Notes under the pieces: generated by a model | The model's database searches: none | What the model was told of the DNA's origin: nothing | Seen by the model: the letters and a program-made list of their open reading frames with translations, nothing else | NCBI GenBank assembly: GCA_964385045.1 | Contig: CAYLNM010000004.1 | Coordinates: forward strand, 8,211 to 72,210 | Direction of reading: 5' to 3' | DNA length: 64,000 nt | DNA from: CAYLNM01 sp964385045 | GTDB taxonomy: Bacteria; Planctomycetota; Phycisphaerae; Phycisphaerales; SM1A02 | Program-made: the position numbers and the translations under genes | Part shown: positions 16,213-24,910 of the stretch, in pieces | How positions within the stretch are numbered: position 1 is the first letter of the stretch | Layout: every line of letters starts with the position of its first letter

Positions 16213-18255
16213 GTGTCCAGGCTCACGACGCCCCGACCCAGCCGCTTCGTTCCCGCCGTCACCCTGCTCGCCCTCGGCGGCTCCATCGCCCTCGCCGGGG
16301 CCGGGCTCCGTTCGGGCGACCTCGCCGCGATCGAGGAGGCCGAGGCCCGCAGCGAGCTCGCCCGCACCGCGATGGACGGCGACGCCTCCCCGATCGCCGA
16401 CGCCCTCGCCGCGGTCGACGACGACGTCCGCATCTTCGACCTGCACCTCTCGACCCTCGCCAACCCGTGGTTCGAGGGCCGCGTGCCCGGTTCCCGCGGC
16501 ATGGACATGGCCCGCGACTACGTCGAGGACCACTTCCGCCAGTGGGGCCTCGAGCCGGTGATCCCGGTCGAGGGCTCCGGCGTGGACGGCCTGGGCCTGA
16601 GCTACCGGCAGCCGTTCGAGCTCAGCGGCTCGCTCGACGTGACCGAGGCCGCGATGGCCGGGCTCGCGGGCGGGGCCGCCTCCGAGTTCGAGCCGGGCGA
16701 GGACTTCAACGTCATGGGCATCGGCGGCTCGGGCGAGGTCACCGCCGGCGTCACCTTCGTCGGCTACGGCATCGACAACGGGCCCGACGGCTGGTCGAGC
16801 TTCGCCGCCGACACCGATCTCACCGGCGAGATCGCGATGATGATCCGCTTCGAGCCGATGGACGAGGACGGCGAGAGCCAGTGGTCCGACCGCGGCTGGT
16901 CGCGCCGCGCCGGCTTCGGCAACAAGATGCGCGGCGTGCTCGAGCGCGGCGCCGCCGGCGTGATCATCGTGAACCCGCCGAACGCCGCCGATCCGCGGGC
17001 CCAGCGGCTCATCGAGCCCGGCGGCGGCGGCAGCGGCTTCGGCGAGGTGCCGGTGGTCATGATGACGCCCGAGGCGGCGAACGGCTTCCTCGCCCAGGCC
17101 GACCCCGACGGGCGGTCGATGGCGGAGCTGGTGGAGCTCGCCAACGAGGGCGGCGCCGTCGTGCCGCTCGAGGGTCTCATGTCGATCAAGGCGGAGATGG
17201 AGCGCGATCCGCTCATCGCGGAGAACGTGATCGGCATGCTCCGCGGCGAGGGCGACCTCGCCGACGAGTACATCGTGATCGGCGGCCACCTCGATCACCT
17301 CGGCATGGGCTACTTCGGCTCGCGCTCGGGGGCGGGCGAGCTGCACCCCGGCGCCGACGACAACGCCTCGGGCAGCGCCGGCGTCCTGCTGATGGCCCAG
17401 CGCATGACCGAGCGGTGGGACGAGCTGGGCGACACCCCGCGTCGCTCGATCCTCTTCATGCTCTTCGACGGCGAGGAGTCGGGCCTCAACGGGTCGCGCT
17501 ACTACGTGCAGAACCCGATCGCCCCGGCCGAGGACCACGTCCTCATGATGAACTTCGACATGATCGGCCGCATCGTGAACGGGCGGGTGAGCGTGTCGGG
17601 CGGCAACACCGCCGAGGGCTTCGGCGACTGGCTGCAGCCGTACTTCGACGAGAGCCCGCTCGAGGTCGTCGTGCCCGAGCGGATGAGCGGCGCGAGCGAC
17701 CACACGTCGTTCTACCGCGGCGGCATCCCGATCCTCTTCGGGATCATCGCGGACTTCCACGACGACTACCACACGCCCCGGGACCAGGCCTGGCGGATCA
17801 ACCGCGTCGGCGCGACGCACACGGTGCGGCTCTTCCAGGACATCGCGATGGACTACGCGGTGATGGGGGAGACGTTCGAGTTCGCGGGCCAGGGCGGTCA
17901 GGGTCGCCGGCCGCGGGCCCGCGCCGCGGCGGAGGCCGAGGCCGAGGAGGATCGTCCGACCCGCATGGGCATCCCGGTCCGCTTCGGCATCCGGCCCGGT
18001 ACGTACGACCCCGCCGTCGACGGGATCCCGATCGCCGGCGTGACGGCGGACAGCCCGGCCGCCGAGGCCGGCGTGCAGGCCGGCGACCGGCTGGTCCGCT
18101 GGGACGGCCGCAAGATCACCAGCGTCGAGAGCTGGATGGAGCTGCTCATGAACCACGACCCCGGGGACGTGGTGAGCCTGGGCGTCCTTCGCGACGGCGA
18201 GGAGATCACGCTCGAGGTCACGCTCGGTGCGGTCGGCGGCCCGGACGGCCGCTGA
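16213..18255 (+). CDS. Exported M28 zinc aminopeptidase with PA insert and C-terminal PDZ domain
   Basis: A 680-residue protein with a signal/anchor (residues about 10-35). The M28 peptidase domain carries all five zinc-site motifs: GGHLDHLG (His), GADDNASG (bridging Asp), GEESGLNGS (catalytic Glu and ligand), NFDMIGR (Asp) and DYHTP (His). A protease-associated-like insertion (about 160-330) precedes the catalytic half. After an acidic linker a PDZ domain (about 595-675) is marked by 'IAGVTADSPAAEAGVQAGD' and 'VVSLGVLRDGEEITLEV'. M28-PDZ proteins cleave N-terminal residues of extracellular peptides, and the PDZ may guide substrates. The GTG at 16213 has GGAG 8 nt upstream. A long bidirectional hairpin follows. 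Confidence 0.92.
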   Translation: MSRLTTPRPSRFVPAVTLLALGGSIALAGAGLRSGDLAAIEEAEARSELARTAMDGDASPIADALAAVDDDVRIFDLHLSTLANPWFEGRVPGSRGMDMARDYVEDHFRQWGLEPVIPVEGSGVDGLGLSYRQPFELSGSLDVTEAAMAGLAGGAASEFEPGEDFNVMGIGGSGEVTAGVTFVGYGIDNGPDGWSSFAADTDLTGEIAMMIRFEPMDEDGESQWSDRGWSRRAGFGNKMRGVLERGAAGVIIVNPPNAADPRAQRLIEPGGGGSGFGEVPVVMMTPEAANGFLAQADPDGRSMAELVELANEGGAVVPLEGLMSIKAEMERDPLIAENVIGMLRGEGDLADEYIVIGGHLDHLGMGYFGSRSGAGELHPGADDNASGSAGVLLMAQRMTERWDELGDTPRRSILFMLFDGEESGLNGSRYYVQNPIAPAEDHVLMMNFDMIGRIVNGRVSVSGGNTAEGFGDWLQPYFDESPLEVVVPERMSGASDHTSFYRGGIPILFGIIADFHDDYHTPRDQAWRINRVGATHTVRLFQDIAMDYAVMGETFEFAGQGGQGRRPRARAAAEAEAEEDRPTRMGIPVRFGIRPGTYDPAVDGIPIAGVTADSPAAEAGVQAGDRLVRWDGRKITSVESWMELLMNHDPGDVVSLGVLRDGEEITLEVTLGAVGGPDGR

Positions 18256-18282
18256 CCCGCGGTCGACATCCGGGAGCACGCT

Positions 18283-18333
18283 CGACGACGGGCGGGGACG
18301 TGCGGCCGACGCCGCGTTCCCCGCCCGTCGTCG
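18283..18333. terminator. Bidirectional terminator hairpin between M28 peptidase and asnB
   Basis: The 16-base arms 18283-18298 and 18318-18333 are perfectly complementary. The loop itself can fold as GCGGC/GCCGC around CGAC. It serves the two convergent genes. No U-tract flanks it on either side. Confidence 0.75.
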
Positions 18334-18389
18334 CGTTCCGGGAGCGCGGGTGTCCGCGCGGCACGATGGCCCGCGGCGGGCTTCGACGG

Positions 18390-20318
18390 TCAGTCCCAGC
18401 GCCGCAGCCAGAGGGCGAGGTTGATCATCGGCCAGGCGGCCAGCGCGTGGCCGGCCGGATCGGCCAGGACGCGCGCGACGGCCTCGGGTCGGAACACCGC
18501 CCGCGCGGTGGGCGACTCCTCGAGCACGTGGGCGACGTCGCCCACCCACGCGGCGAAGGGCAACGGGAAGCTCCGCTTGGGCCGCGTGGTCACCGTCTCC
18601 GGCAGTCGACGCGCCCATGCGCGGCGGAGGATCCGCTTCGTGACGAGGGCGGGCTCGACGGCGGCGGCCGTCGCCCCGGTCGCCCCGTCCGCGCCCGCCG
18701 GGACGCCGGCCGCGACGCCGGTGGGCGCCGGGACCCCGGCCGCCAGCGCGGCGAGCGGCAGGCGCCCCGCGGCGAGCGCCACCGCGACGTCGGCCAGCGG
18801 GGTGCGTCCCTCGACCGACGCGAGCATGGTCGCGGTGTCGAGGCGGCCGAGCAGGCCGGCGAGGTTCAGGCGCCCGAGCACGCCGAGCAGCGGCCGCGGG
18901 TCGCCCGGGCTCGCGTCGGCGGCGGCGCAGCGATCGACGAGATGGTCCACGAGCCGGTCGTCCCCCTCGGCCGCCGCGAGGACGGGCGGGACGAGGACGC
19001 GATCCTTCACCGGCACCGGGATCCACGACATCAGCTGCAGCAGTCGGCCGGCCGCGGTGGGCACCGGCGCGCCGTCCCGGGCGCGGGCGGCGACGGCGAC
19101 GATGGTGGCCACCGCGGGGCCGTAGCCCGCGAAGAGCTCGTCCGCCCCCTCGCCGCTGAGGAGCACCGTGACGCGGTGGCGAGCGGCGGCGGCGACGTCG
19201 TGGATCGCGATCTCGTTCGGCGTGCCGATCGGGGTGCCGAGCCGCTCGACCAGCCACGGCCAGCGCTCCGCGAACGCGGCGCGGGTGACGGTCACGGTCC
19301 GGTGGACGGTGCCGAGATGGGCCGCGACGAGCTCGGCGTGGGCCGCGTCGTCGGACTCGGGGTCCACGTCGTGCGGGCCGGTGGCGCACCAGGTGCGCAG
19401 GGCGCCGCGCGATCCCGCGAGCTCGGCGCAGACGATCGAGCTGTCGAGGCCGCCCGAGAGCATGGCCCCGAGCGGGACGTCGGCGATCGCGTGGGCGGCG
19501 ATCGAGCCCGACACGGTCGCCCGGAGGGCGGCGACCTCCAGCGCGGCGGCGACGGGGTCGCTCGCACCATGCGAGGTCGCCGGCTCGGCGTCGGGCCAGA
19601 TCGCGGCGAGTCGCGGGTCCAGCTCGTGGCGACAGCGGGGGACCGGGCCGGTGCAGTCGATCTCGATGCGCTCGCCCGGCCGCACGCCGCGGATGCCGGC
19701 GTAGAGCGTGCGGTCGTCGAGGACGAGCCGGATGGTCGTCAGGTACGCGCTGGCCGCAGCCCAGTCGGGCTCGGCCCGCACCCAGGGATGGTCGAGGATC
19801 GCGGGGATCTCGCTCGCCGCCACCACCTCGAGGCCGCCCGCGGCGCCGGCGACCGTCCAGACCAGGGGCTTGATGCCGAGCGGGTCGCGGGCGAGCAGCA
19901 GTCGGCGGCGGGCCGGCCACCACGCAGCGAGGGCGTACATGCCCCGCACGCGGTCGAGGCCGCGGGGGCCCTCGACCTGCAGGAGCCGGGCCAGCACCTC
20001 GGTGTCGCAGTGGCTGCGCCACGGGCCCGGCAGCGTCGCGGCGAGGGCGTCCGCCTCGTAGAGCTCGCCGTTGTACGCCAGCACCAGCTCGTCCTCGCCG
20101 GGCGGCCGGCCGAGGGCGGGCTCCGTCCACGGCTGCTCGCCGCCGTCGGGATCGATGACGGCGAGCCGCCGGTGCCCGAGGATCGCCGCCCCGGCGGTGC
20201 GGAGCCCGGCCGCGTCGGGGCCGCGGTGGGCGAGCCGATCGCGCATCCGGGCCACGGTCCGGGCGTCCACGGCGGGACGCTCCCGCCCGGAGGCGGCGAC
20301 GATGACGAGTCCGCACAT
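18390..20318 (-). CDS. asnB: Asparagine synthase (glutamine-hydrolysing), AsnB type
   Basis: A 642-residue class II amidotransferase fused to an asparagine synthetase domain. The N-terminus is MCGL, with Cys2 as the nucleophile after Met removal. The glutaminase half has 'HRGPDAAG', 'GHRRLAVID' and 'YNGELYE'. The synthetase half has the PP-loop 'MLSGGLDSSIV' and 'LLSGEGADELFAGY'. An Ala/Gly/Pro-rich insert at about residues 515-545 is unusual and looks like a linker expansion. The predicted reaction is aspartate + glutamine + ATP to asparagine; some paralogues amidate surface glycans or peptides instead. GGAG abuts the ATG and no TAnnnT box is seen. It stands alone, divergent from the CHAD gene. 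Confidence 0.9.
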   Translation of the reverse strand: MCGLVIVAASGRERPAVDARTVARMRDRLAHRGPDAAGLRTAGAAILGHRRLAVIDPDGGEQPWTEPALGRPPGEDELVLAYNGELYEADALAATLPGPWRSHCDTEVLARLLQVEGPRGLDRVRGMYALAAWWPARRRLLLARDPLGIKPLVWTVAGAAGGLEVVAASEIPAILDHPWVRAEPDWAAASAYLTTIRLVLDDRTLYAGIRGVRPGERIEIDCTGPVPRCRHELDPRLAAIWPDAEPATSHGASDPVAAALEVAALRATVSGSIAAHAIADVPLGAMLSGGLDSSIVCAELAGSRGALRTWCATGPHDVDPESDDAAHAELVAAHLGTVHRTVTVTRAAFAERWPWLVERLGTPIGTPNEIAIHDVAAAARHRVTVLLSGEGADELFAGYGPAVATIVAVAARARDGAPVPTAAGRLLQLMSWIPVPVKDRVLVPPVLAAAEGDDRLVDHLVDRCAAADASPGDPRPLLGVLGRLNLAGLLGRLDTATMLASVEGRTPLADVAVALAAGRLPLAALAAGVPAPTGVAAGVPAGADGATGATAAAVEPALVTKRILRRAWARRLPETVTTRPKRSFPLPFAAWVGDVAHVLEESPTARAVFRPEAVARVLADPAGHALAAWPMINLALWLRRWD

Positions 20319-20649
20319 GCTCCGGAGGCATCGGCTCGCGTGCGACCGTCGCCCCCGCGGCGGACGCGGATCGCGTGATCGGACCTCGCCGCATCGGTCC
20401 CGCTCCGTCCGCCTGATCCGCCGGAGCACCGGGAGGCCGAGTGTTCGGGCGGCCGGGCGTTGGGGCGGCCGGCGGATCCGGCGGCCGGGAGCTGGCGGCC
20501 GGAGGATCGAGCGCCGCGGACCCCGGGGACGGTGGTCGCCCGCGGGCTCGCGTCGGGGGCCGGCCGCCGTCGCCGGCCGCCGACGGTCCGGAGCCTCACC
20601 GCGGGTTAAGATCATGTTCAGATCAGTTGCTCCGAAGGACCCCCCCCGC
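20319..20649. other. 331-bp divergent intergenic region
   Basis: It lies between asnB (leftward) and the CHAD gene (rightward). It has GGCGGCCGG-type simple repetition around 20450-20520 and a TAAGAT box at 20607-20612. A ribosome site GAAGGA (20634-20639) and a C8 run (20640-20647) lie just before the CHAD start. No gene is seen. Confidence 0.6.
20607..20612 (+). promoter_or_regulatory. -10 box TAAGAT for the CHAD gene
   Basis: TAAGAT in an A/T-richer patch would start transcription near 20619, leaving a leader of about 30 nt with GAAGGA before the GTG at 20650. This position excludes the earlier in-frame ATG at 20614 as the usual start. Confidence 0.5.
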
Positions 20650-21864
20650 GTGACCGCGACCTCCCATCCCGCCGACGACCCCGGCCTCCGGCTGCTCGCC
20701 GGCCTGACCCTCGGGCCCGCGGTGGAGGCGATCCGCCCCGAGATGGCGGCCGCCGTCGAGCGGCCCGAGGAGATCGAGCACGTCCACCGCATGCGGGTGG
20801 CCTCCCGGCGGGTGCGGGCCGGCCTCGCCGGGCTCGGCGACGTCTTCCGGCCCAAGCGGACCCGCCGGTGGCGAAAGGAGATCCGCCGCATCACCAAGCG
20901 GCTCGGCGACGCCCGGGACCTCGACGTGCAGGCGGCCTCGCTCGGCCGCTTCCTCGAGGAGCTGCAGACGGCCGCCGCCCGCCCCGGGCTCGAGCGGCTC
21001 CGGCTCCGGACCCGGCAGGCGCGGGCGCGGATGCAGCCCCGGGTGGTCGAGGCGATCGAGCGGCTCGGGCGATCCGGCGTCCTCGAGGAGATCGAGGCCG
21101 CGTCCCGCGAGCTGGTGATCGAGAGTCGGCTCGAGGCCCCCGAGCCGCGCACGCCGGCGGTGTACGGCGAGGCCTATCGCCGGGTCGCCCGGCGGATCGA
21201 CGCGCTCGTGGCCTTCGAGCCGTACGTCGAGGACCCGGCCCACGTGCGCGAGCTGCACGAGATGCGGATCGCGGCCAAGGAGCTTCGGTACGCGCTCGAG
21301 CTGTTCGCCCCCGCGTTCGCCGACGGACTCCGGCGACCGGTGCGGCTGGCCAAGGGCGTGCAGACCCTGCTCGGGGACATCCACGACTGCGACGTGTGGG
21401 CCGAGCGACTCGCGGCGTTCACCGACGAGGAGCGTCGCCGGCACGAGGCGTTCCACGGCAGCGCCCGCGGATTCGGACGCGTCCGACGCGGCGTCGAGCA
21501 CCTCGCCCGGGCCAAGGCCGAGGAGCGGGCGTGGCTGCACGAGGAGTTCCGCGGCCGCTGGCGGTCGATCCGCGAGGGCGGCCGGCTCGAGTCGCTGCGC
21601 GAGCAGCTCCGGGCCGCGGTGCCGGGGGCGACGCCGCGCGGCATGATGCCGGCGCCGCGGATCGAGGCCGGCCCGGGCCGCGGCGAGTCTCCGGCCCCCG
21701 CCGCACCGCCGGCGACGCGGATCGTCGAGCCGCGTCCCGGCGCGCCGGCGGCGGAACCCATGCCCGCGGCGGCGCCCACCTCGGCCCCCGCGGCTCGTCC
21801 CGCACCGCGGATCGAGCGCGACCCTGACGCGGGGGACGTCGCGCCGGGCCGGACGGCCGGATAG
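20650..21864 (+). CDS. CHAD-domain protein
   Basis: A 404-residue helical protein of the CHAD family (conserved histidine alpha-helical domain), whose members bind inorganic polyphosphate. The two repeats of the domain show 'IEHVHRMRVASRRVRAGLAGL' with 'ITKRLGDARDLDV' (residues about 35-95), and 'VRELHEMRIAAKELRYALELF' with 'LLGDIHDCDVWAERL' (about 195-265). His/Arg/Lys residues line the expected phosphate-binding face. The last 75 residues are disordered Ala/Pro/Arg. No CYTH or ppk gene lies nearby. The GTG at 20650 is preferred for the GAAGGA site; the C8 tract lies between site and start. Its TAG stop overlaps a TAGGGT box for the next gene. Confidence 0.85.
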   Translation: MTATSHPADDPGLRLLAGLTLGPAVEAIRPEMAAAVERPEEIEHVHRMRVASRRVRAGLAGLGDVFRPKRTRRWRKEIRRITKRLGDARDLDVQAASLGRFLEELQTAAARPGLERLRLRTRQARARMQPRVVEAIERLGRSGVLEEIEAASRELVIESRLEAPEPRTPAVYGEAYRRVARRIDALVAFEPYVEDPAHVRELHEMRIAAKELRYALELFAPAFADGLRRPVRLAKGVQTLLGDIHDCDVWAERLAAFTDEERRRHEAFHGSARGFGRVRRGVEHLARAKAEERAWLHEEFRGRWRSIREGGRLESLREQLRAAVPGATPRGMMPAPRIEAGPGRGESPAPAAPPATRIVEPRPGAPAAEPMPAAAPTSAPAARPAPRIERDPDAGDVAPGRTAG

Positions 21865-21867
21865 GGT
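21862..21867 (+). promoter_or_regulatory. -10 box TAGGGT embedded in the CHAD stop codon
   Basis: TAGGGT begins with the TAG stop of the CHAD gene and lies 30 nt before the amidohydrolase ATG at 21898. The same TAGGGT is used at 56202. Confidence 0.4.
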
Positions 21868-21897
21868 GGCGGGCCCCACGGATCCCCGGAGCCCCGC

Positions 21898-23244
21898 ATG
21901 ACGTCCGCCCGCCCCCGACCACGACGCGCCGCTCGTCGCGCGATCCCCGTTCGCCCCGTCGCCGTCCTCGCGCTGGCCGCGATCTCGGCGGGCCTCGCCG
22001 TCTCGCCCGCCGGCGGTCACGGGGGCTGCTGCGACGTGCCGGCCATCGTCGGCCCGGTGCCGCCGGCCGAGGGCATCGGCACCGCCGTCTACGTGAACGG
22101 CCAGGCGTGCTGGGACTACCGCCCGACGCCGGCGGTGGTGCGGCCCGAGACCCGCGTGCCCGCCGCGCGGTTCCCCGCGATCGACGTGCACTGCCACTGG
22201 TCCCTCGACGTCGATCCGGAGGCGATGATCGCGGCGATGGAGGAACGCAATGTCGCCCGCGCGGTGAACCTCAGCGGTGGATGGGGAGAGGAGCTCCGCC
22301 TGATGTGCGAGAAGTACCTCGGCACCGCGGAGCACCGCGCGCGGTTCGCGATCCTCTGCAACGTCGACTTCTCCCGGGTGGGCGAGCCGGACTTCGCCGA
22401 GCGGGTCGCCCGCGAGCTGCGGGCGGCGAAGGCGATGGGCGTCAGCGGGCTGAAGGTCTTCAAGAACCTCGGCCTCACCGCCCGGGACGTGGACGGGAGC
22501 CTGATCCCGGTCGACGACCCGCGGCTCGACGTGATCTGGCGCACCTGCGGCGAGCTCGACTTCCCGGTGCTCATCCACTCCGCCGACCCGATCGCGTTCT
22601 TCGACCCGATCGACTGCAGCAACGAGCGCTGGATGCAGCTCGCCCGGTGGCCGAGCTGGAGCTTCCACGGTCCGGAGTTCCCGAGCTGGCGGGAGGTGAT
22701 CGACCAGTTCGAGCGCATGATCGCCCGCCACCGCGGCACCCGGTTCATCGCCCCGCACATGGCCAACGCGGCCGAGCACCTCGCCGTGGCCCGGCGGATG
22801 CTCGAGGAGCACGAGAACCTCTGGATGGACATCTCGGGCCGCGTGGGCGAGATCGGCCGGCGGCCGTACACGATCCGGCGGCTCTTCCTCGAGTTCCCGG
22901 ATCGCATCATGTTCGGCACCGACCGCTACCCGGGACGGCCGGACCAGCCGCGCCACCGCATCTACTTCCGGTTCCTCGAGACGGACGACGAGTACTTCGA
23001 CTACTACGACCATCCGTTCCCGCCCGCGGGCGACTGGAAGATCCACGGCATCTTCCTGCCCGAGGACGTCCTGCGGCAGGTCTACCACGACACCGCGGCC
23101 CGGGTGTACGGGTGGCCGACGCTCGCCGAGCGGGCGGCGGCGGATGACATCGACGACGCGGCGGTGGCCGCGGCGGGTGCGCCGGCGACGCGCGTCGCGG
23201 ACGCGGACGCCCACCCGCCGCGTGCGGCCGACGGAACGGACTGA
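21898..23244 (+). CDS. Secreted amidohydrolase, family 2 (TIM-barrel)
   Basis: A 448-residue protein with a signal peptide (residues about 20-40, 'VAVLALAAISAGLAVSPAGG'). The amidohydro_2 barrel follows: metal motif 'AIDVHCHWSLD' (HxH), 'GVSGLKVFKNLGL', 'PVLIHSADP' (His), 'RFIAPHMAN' and the distal 'MFGTDRYPG' Asp. This order matches the ACMSD/amidohydrolase-related group of hydrolases and decarboxylases; export of such an enzyme is uncommon but frequent in planctomycetes. The substrate is unknown. GGAG lies 6 nt before the ATG. The C-terminal 40 residues are Ala/Asp-rich. The GltS-like gene begins 6 nt after the stop, so the two are co-transcribed. Confidence 0.85.
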   Translation: MTSARPRPRRAARRAIPVRPVAVLALAAISAGLAVSPAGGHGGCCDVPAIVGPVPPAEGIGTAVYVNGQACWDYRPTPAVVRPETRVPAARFPAIDVHCHWSLDVDPEAMIAAMEERNVARAVNLSGGWGEELRLMCEKYLGTAEHRARFAILCNVDFSRVGEPDFAERVARELRAAKAMGVSGLKVFKNLGLTARDVDGSLIPVDDPRLDVIWRTCGELDFPVLIHSADPIAFFDPIDCSNERWMQLARWPSWSFHGPEFPSWREVIDQFERMIARHRGTRFIAPHMANAAEHLAVARRMLEEHENLWMDISGRVGEIGRRPYTIRRLFLEFPDRIMFGTDRYPGRPDQPRHRIYFRFLETDDEYFDYYDHPFPPAGDWKIHGIFLPEDVLRQVYHDTAARVYGWPTLAERAAADDIDDAAVAAAGAPATRVADADAHPPRAADGTD

Positions 23245-23250
23245 GGGCCC

Positions 23251-24753
23251 GTGACGCTCGAGGCGTGCCTGCTCGTCGCGGCCCTGCTGCTGCTCGGCGT
23301 CGCGGTCCGGGCCGCGGTGCCGGGGCTGCGGCGGATCCTCGTGCCCGCGTCGGTGATCGGCGGGCTCGCGGGACTGGCGGTGCTCGCGGGGCTCGGCCTC
23401 CTCGGGGCGGGCGGGGCGGACGCGGCCGGCGGCGCCGCCGACTCCCCGGCGCCCGCCGCGGCGTGGGCGTCCGAGGTCTCGGCCGTGCTCCGCGGCTGGC
23501 CGGGCGTTCTGATCGCGGTCGTGTTCGCCGGCCTGCTGCTCGAGCGGCGGCCACCCGAGACCGAGCGGCACCGCGGCCGCGACGCGCTGCGGGCCGGGCT
23601 CGTGGTGTGGGTGATCGTCGTGGGCCAGATCGCCCTCGGCCTGGCGATCGGACCGCTGGTCTTCGCCGCCGTGGACGGGACGGCGGCCCCGCCCTCGGCC
23701 GGGCAGCTGCTCGAGGCGACGTACGCGGGCGGACACGGCACCGGCGGGGCGATGGGCGCGCTCTGGGGCGAGGCGGATCCCCCGTGGGGAGCCGGGCTCG
23801 ACCTCGCGATGGTGATGGCCACGATCGGCCTCGTGGGGTCGATCGCCCTCGGCCTCGTGCTCGCCAACGTCGGAGCGCGGCGCGGCTGGACGCGGGTGCC
23901 GGTGGCGGCGCTGGCGACGCCCGCGGGAGGCGGCGGGCGGGACGGCGGGGACGCGGCGGGCGAGCCCGGTCCCCGCGCCGGCGTGCTCCCGCGCGGAGCG
24001 CCGCGCCCGGCGACCTACGCCACGGTCGAGGAGGACGTGGCCGACCCCCTGGCGGTGCAGCTCGCGCTCGTCGGCCTGGCGTTCGGGCTCGGCTGGCTGA
24101 TGCAGCGGGCGTTCCTCGCCCTGCTCGGCCTGATGGCGGCGCCGGACGCGCCGGCCGACGCCCTGGCCAATCGCGTGGTCGGCGCGCTCGACAACGTGCC
24201 GCTGTTCCTCTTCACGCTCCTCGGCGGGTGGGCCCTCCGCGGCCTGCTCGTCGCGGCGGGGGCGGAACGCCTCATCGACACCGCGTCGATCAAGCGGATC
24301 GGGGCGACGGCGATGGAGCTGCTCATCGTCGCCGCCCTCGCGTCGCTGCGGATCGAGGTCCTCGCCACGTACTGGCTGCCCGTGCTCGTGCTCTGCCTCG
24401 CCGGCTTCGGCTGGGCGACCGTCGTCCTCGTCGTGCTCTCGCCGCGGCTGCTGCCCCGGCACTGCTGGTTCGAGCTCGGGCTGATCAACTTCGGCATGAG
24501 CACCGGCACCACCGCCCAGGGCATGATGCTCCTGCGGACGGTCGATCCGGACCTCGAGTCGGGGGCGGCCGAGACGTACGCCCTCGCCGCCCCGATGTCG
24601 GCTCCGTTCGTGGGCGGCGGGATCCTCACGTTCCTCCTGCCCACCGTCGCCCTCGCCGCCGGCCCGTGGCCGATCGCCGCGGTGGCGGCCGTGGTCGCGG
24701 TCGCGATCGGGCTCGCCGCCCGCCGTCTGGCCGGGAGCGACACCGCCCGCTGA
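23251..24753 (+). CDS. Sodium/glutamate symporter family (GltS-like) transporter
   Basis: A 500-residue, roughly ten-helix transporter. The two inverted-repeat signatures of the GltS family are visible: 'AGGHGTGGAMGALWGE' near residue 165 and 'LGLINFGMSTGTTAQGMMLLR' near 405. Also present are 'LLVPASVIGGLAG' at the N-terminus and 'APMSAPFVGGGILT' near the end. It is about 100 residues longer than E. coli GltS because of a Gly/Ala-rich loop (about 60-75) and a hydrophilic central loop (about 225-270). The family moves glutamate or related anions with sodium. The GTG at 23251 is six bases after the amidohydrolase stop, which suggests uptake of that enzyme's acidic product. Confidence 0.85.
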   Translation: MTLEACLLVAALLLLGVAVRAAVPGLRRILVPASVIGGLAGLAVLAGLGLLGAGGADAAGGAADSPAPAAAWASEVSAVLRGWPGVLIAVVFAGLLLERRPPETERHRGRDALRAGLVVWVIVVGQIALGLAIGPLVFAAVDGTAAPPSAGQLLEATYAGGHGTGGAMGALWGEADPPWGAGLDLAMVMATIGLVGSIALGLVLANVGARRGWTRVPVAALATPAGGGGRDGGDAAGEPGPRAGVLPRGAPRPATYATVEEDVADPLAVQLALVGLAFGLGWLMQRAFLALLGLMAAPDAPADALANRVVGALDNVPLFLFTLLGGWALRGLLVAAGAERLIDTASIKRIGATAMELLIVAALASLRIEVLATYWLPVLVLCLAGFGWATVVLVVLSPRLLPRHCWFELGLINFGMSTGTTAQGMMLLRTVDPDLESGAAETYALAAPMSAPFVGGGILTFLLPTVALAAGPWPIAAVAAVVAVAIGLAARRLAGSDTAR

Positions 24754-24910
24754 GGCGCCCCGCGCGGACGCGGCTGCCCCCGCGGGACGGCCCAAGGCCG
24801 GGCGGGTTCCGAGCGGCGGCGGGCCCCGCGGCTTACCGGACTCTCGCCCGCCCCGGCCGGGCCGAGGCGGAATTGCAGGCGGTGCGCGGCTTGGGCCGAT
24901 CCCCGGGGGC

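Noticed and set aside
16026..20378. Very long plus-strand open frame of about 1450 codons antisense/out of frame to the M28 and asnB genes
   Set aside because: Translation is Arg/Pro/Gly low complexity with no domains. The M28 and AsnB frames carry complete catalytic motifs, so this is a GC-composition shadow.
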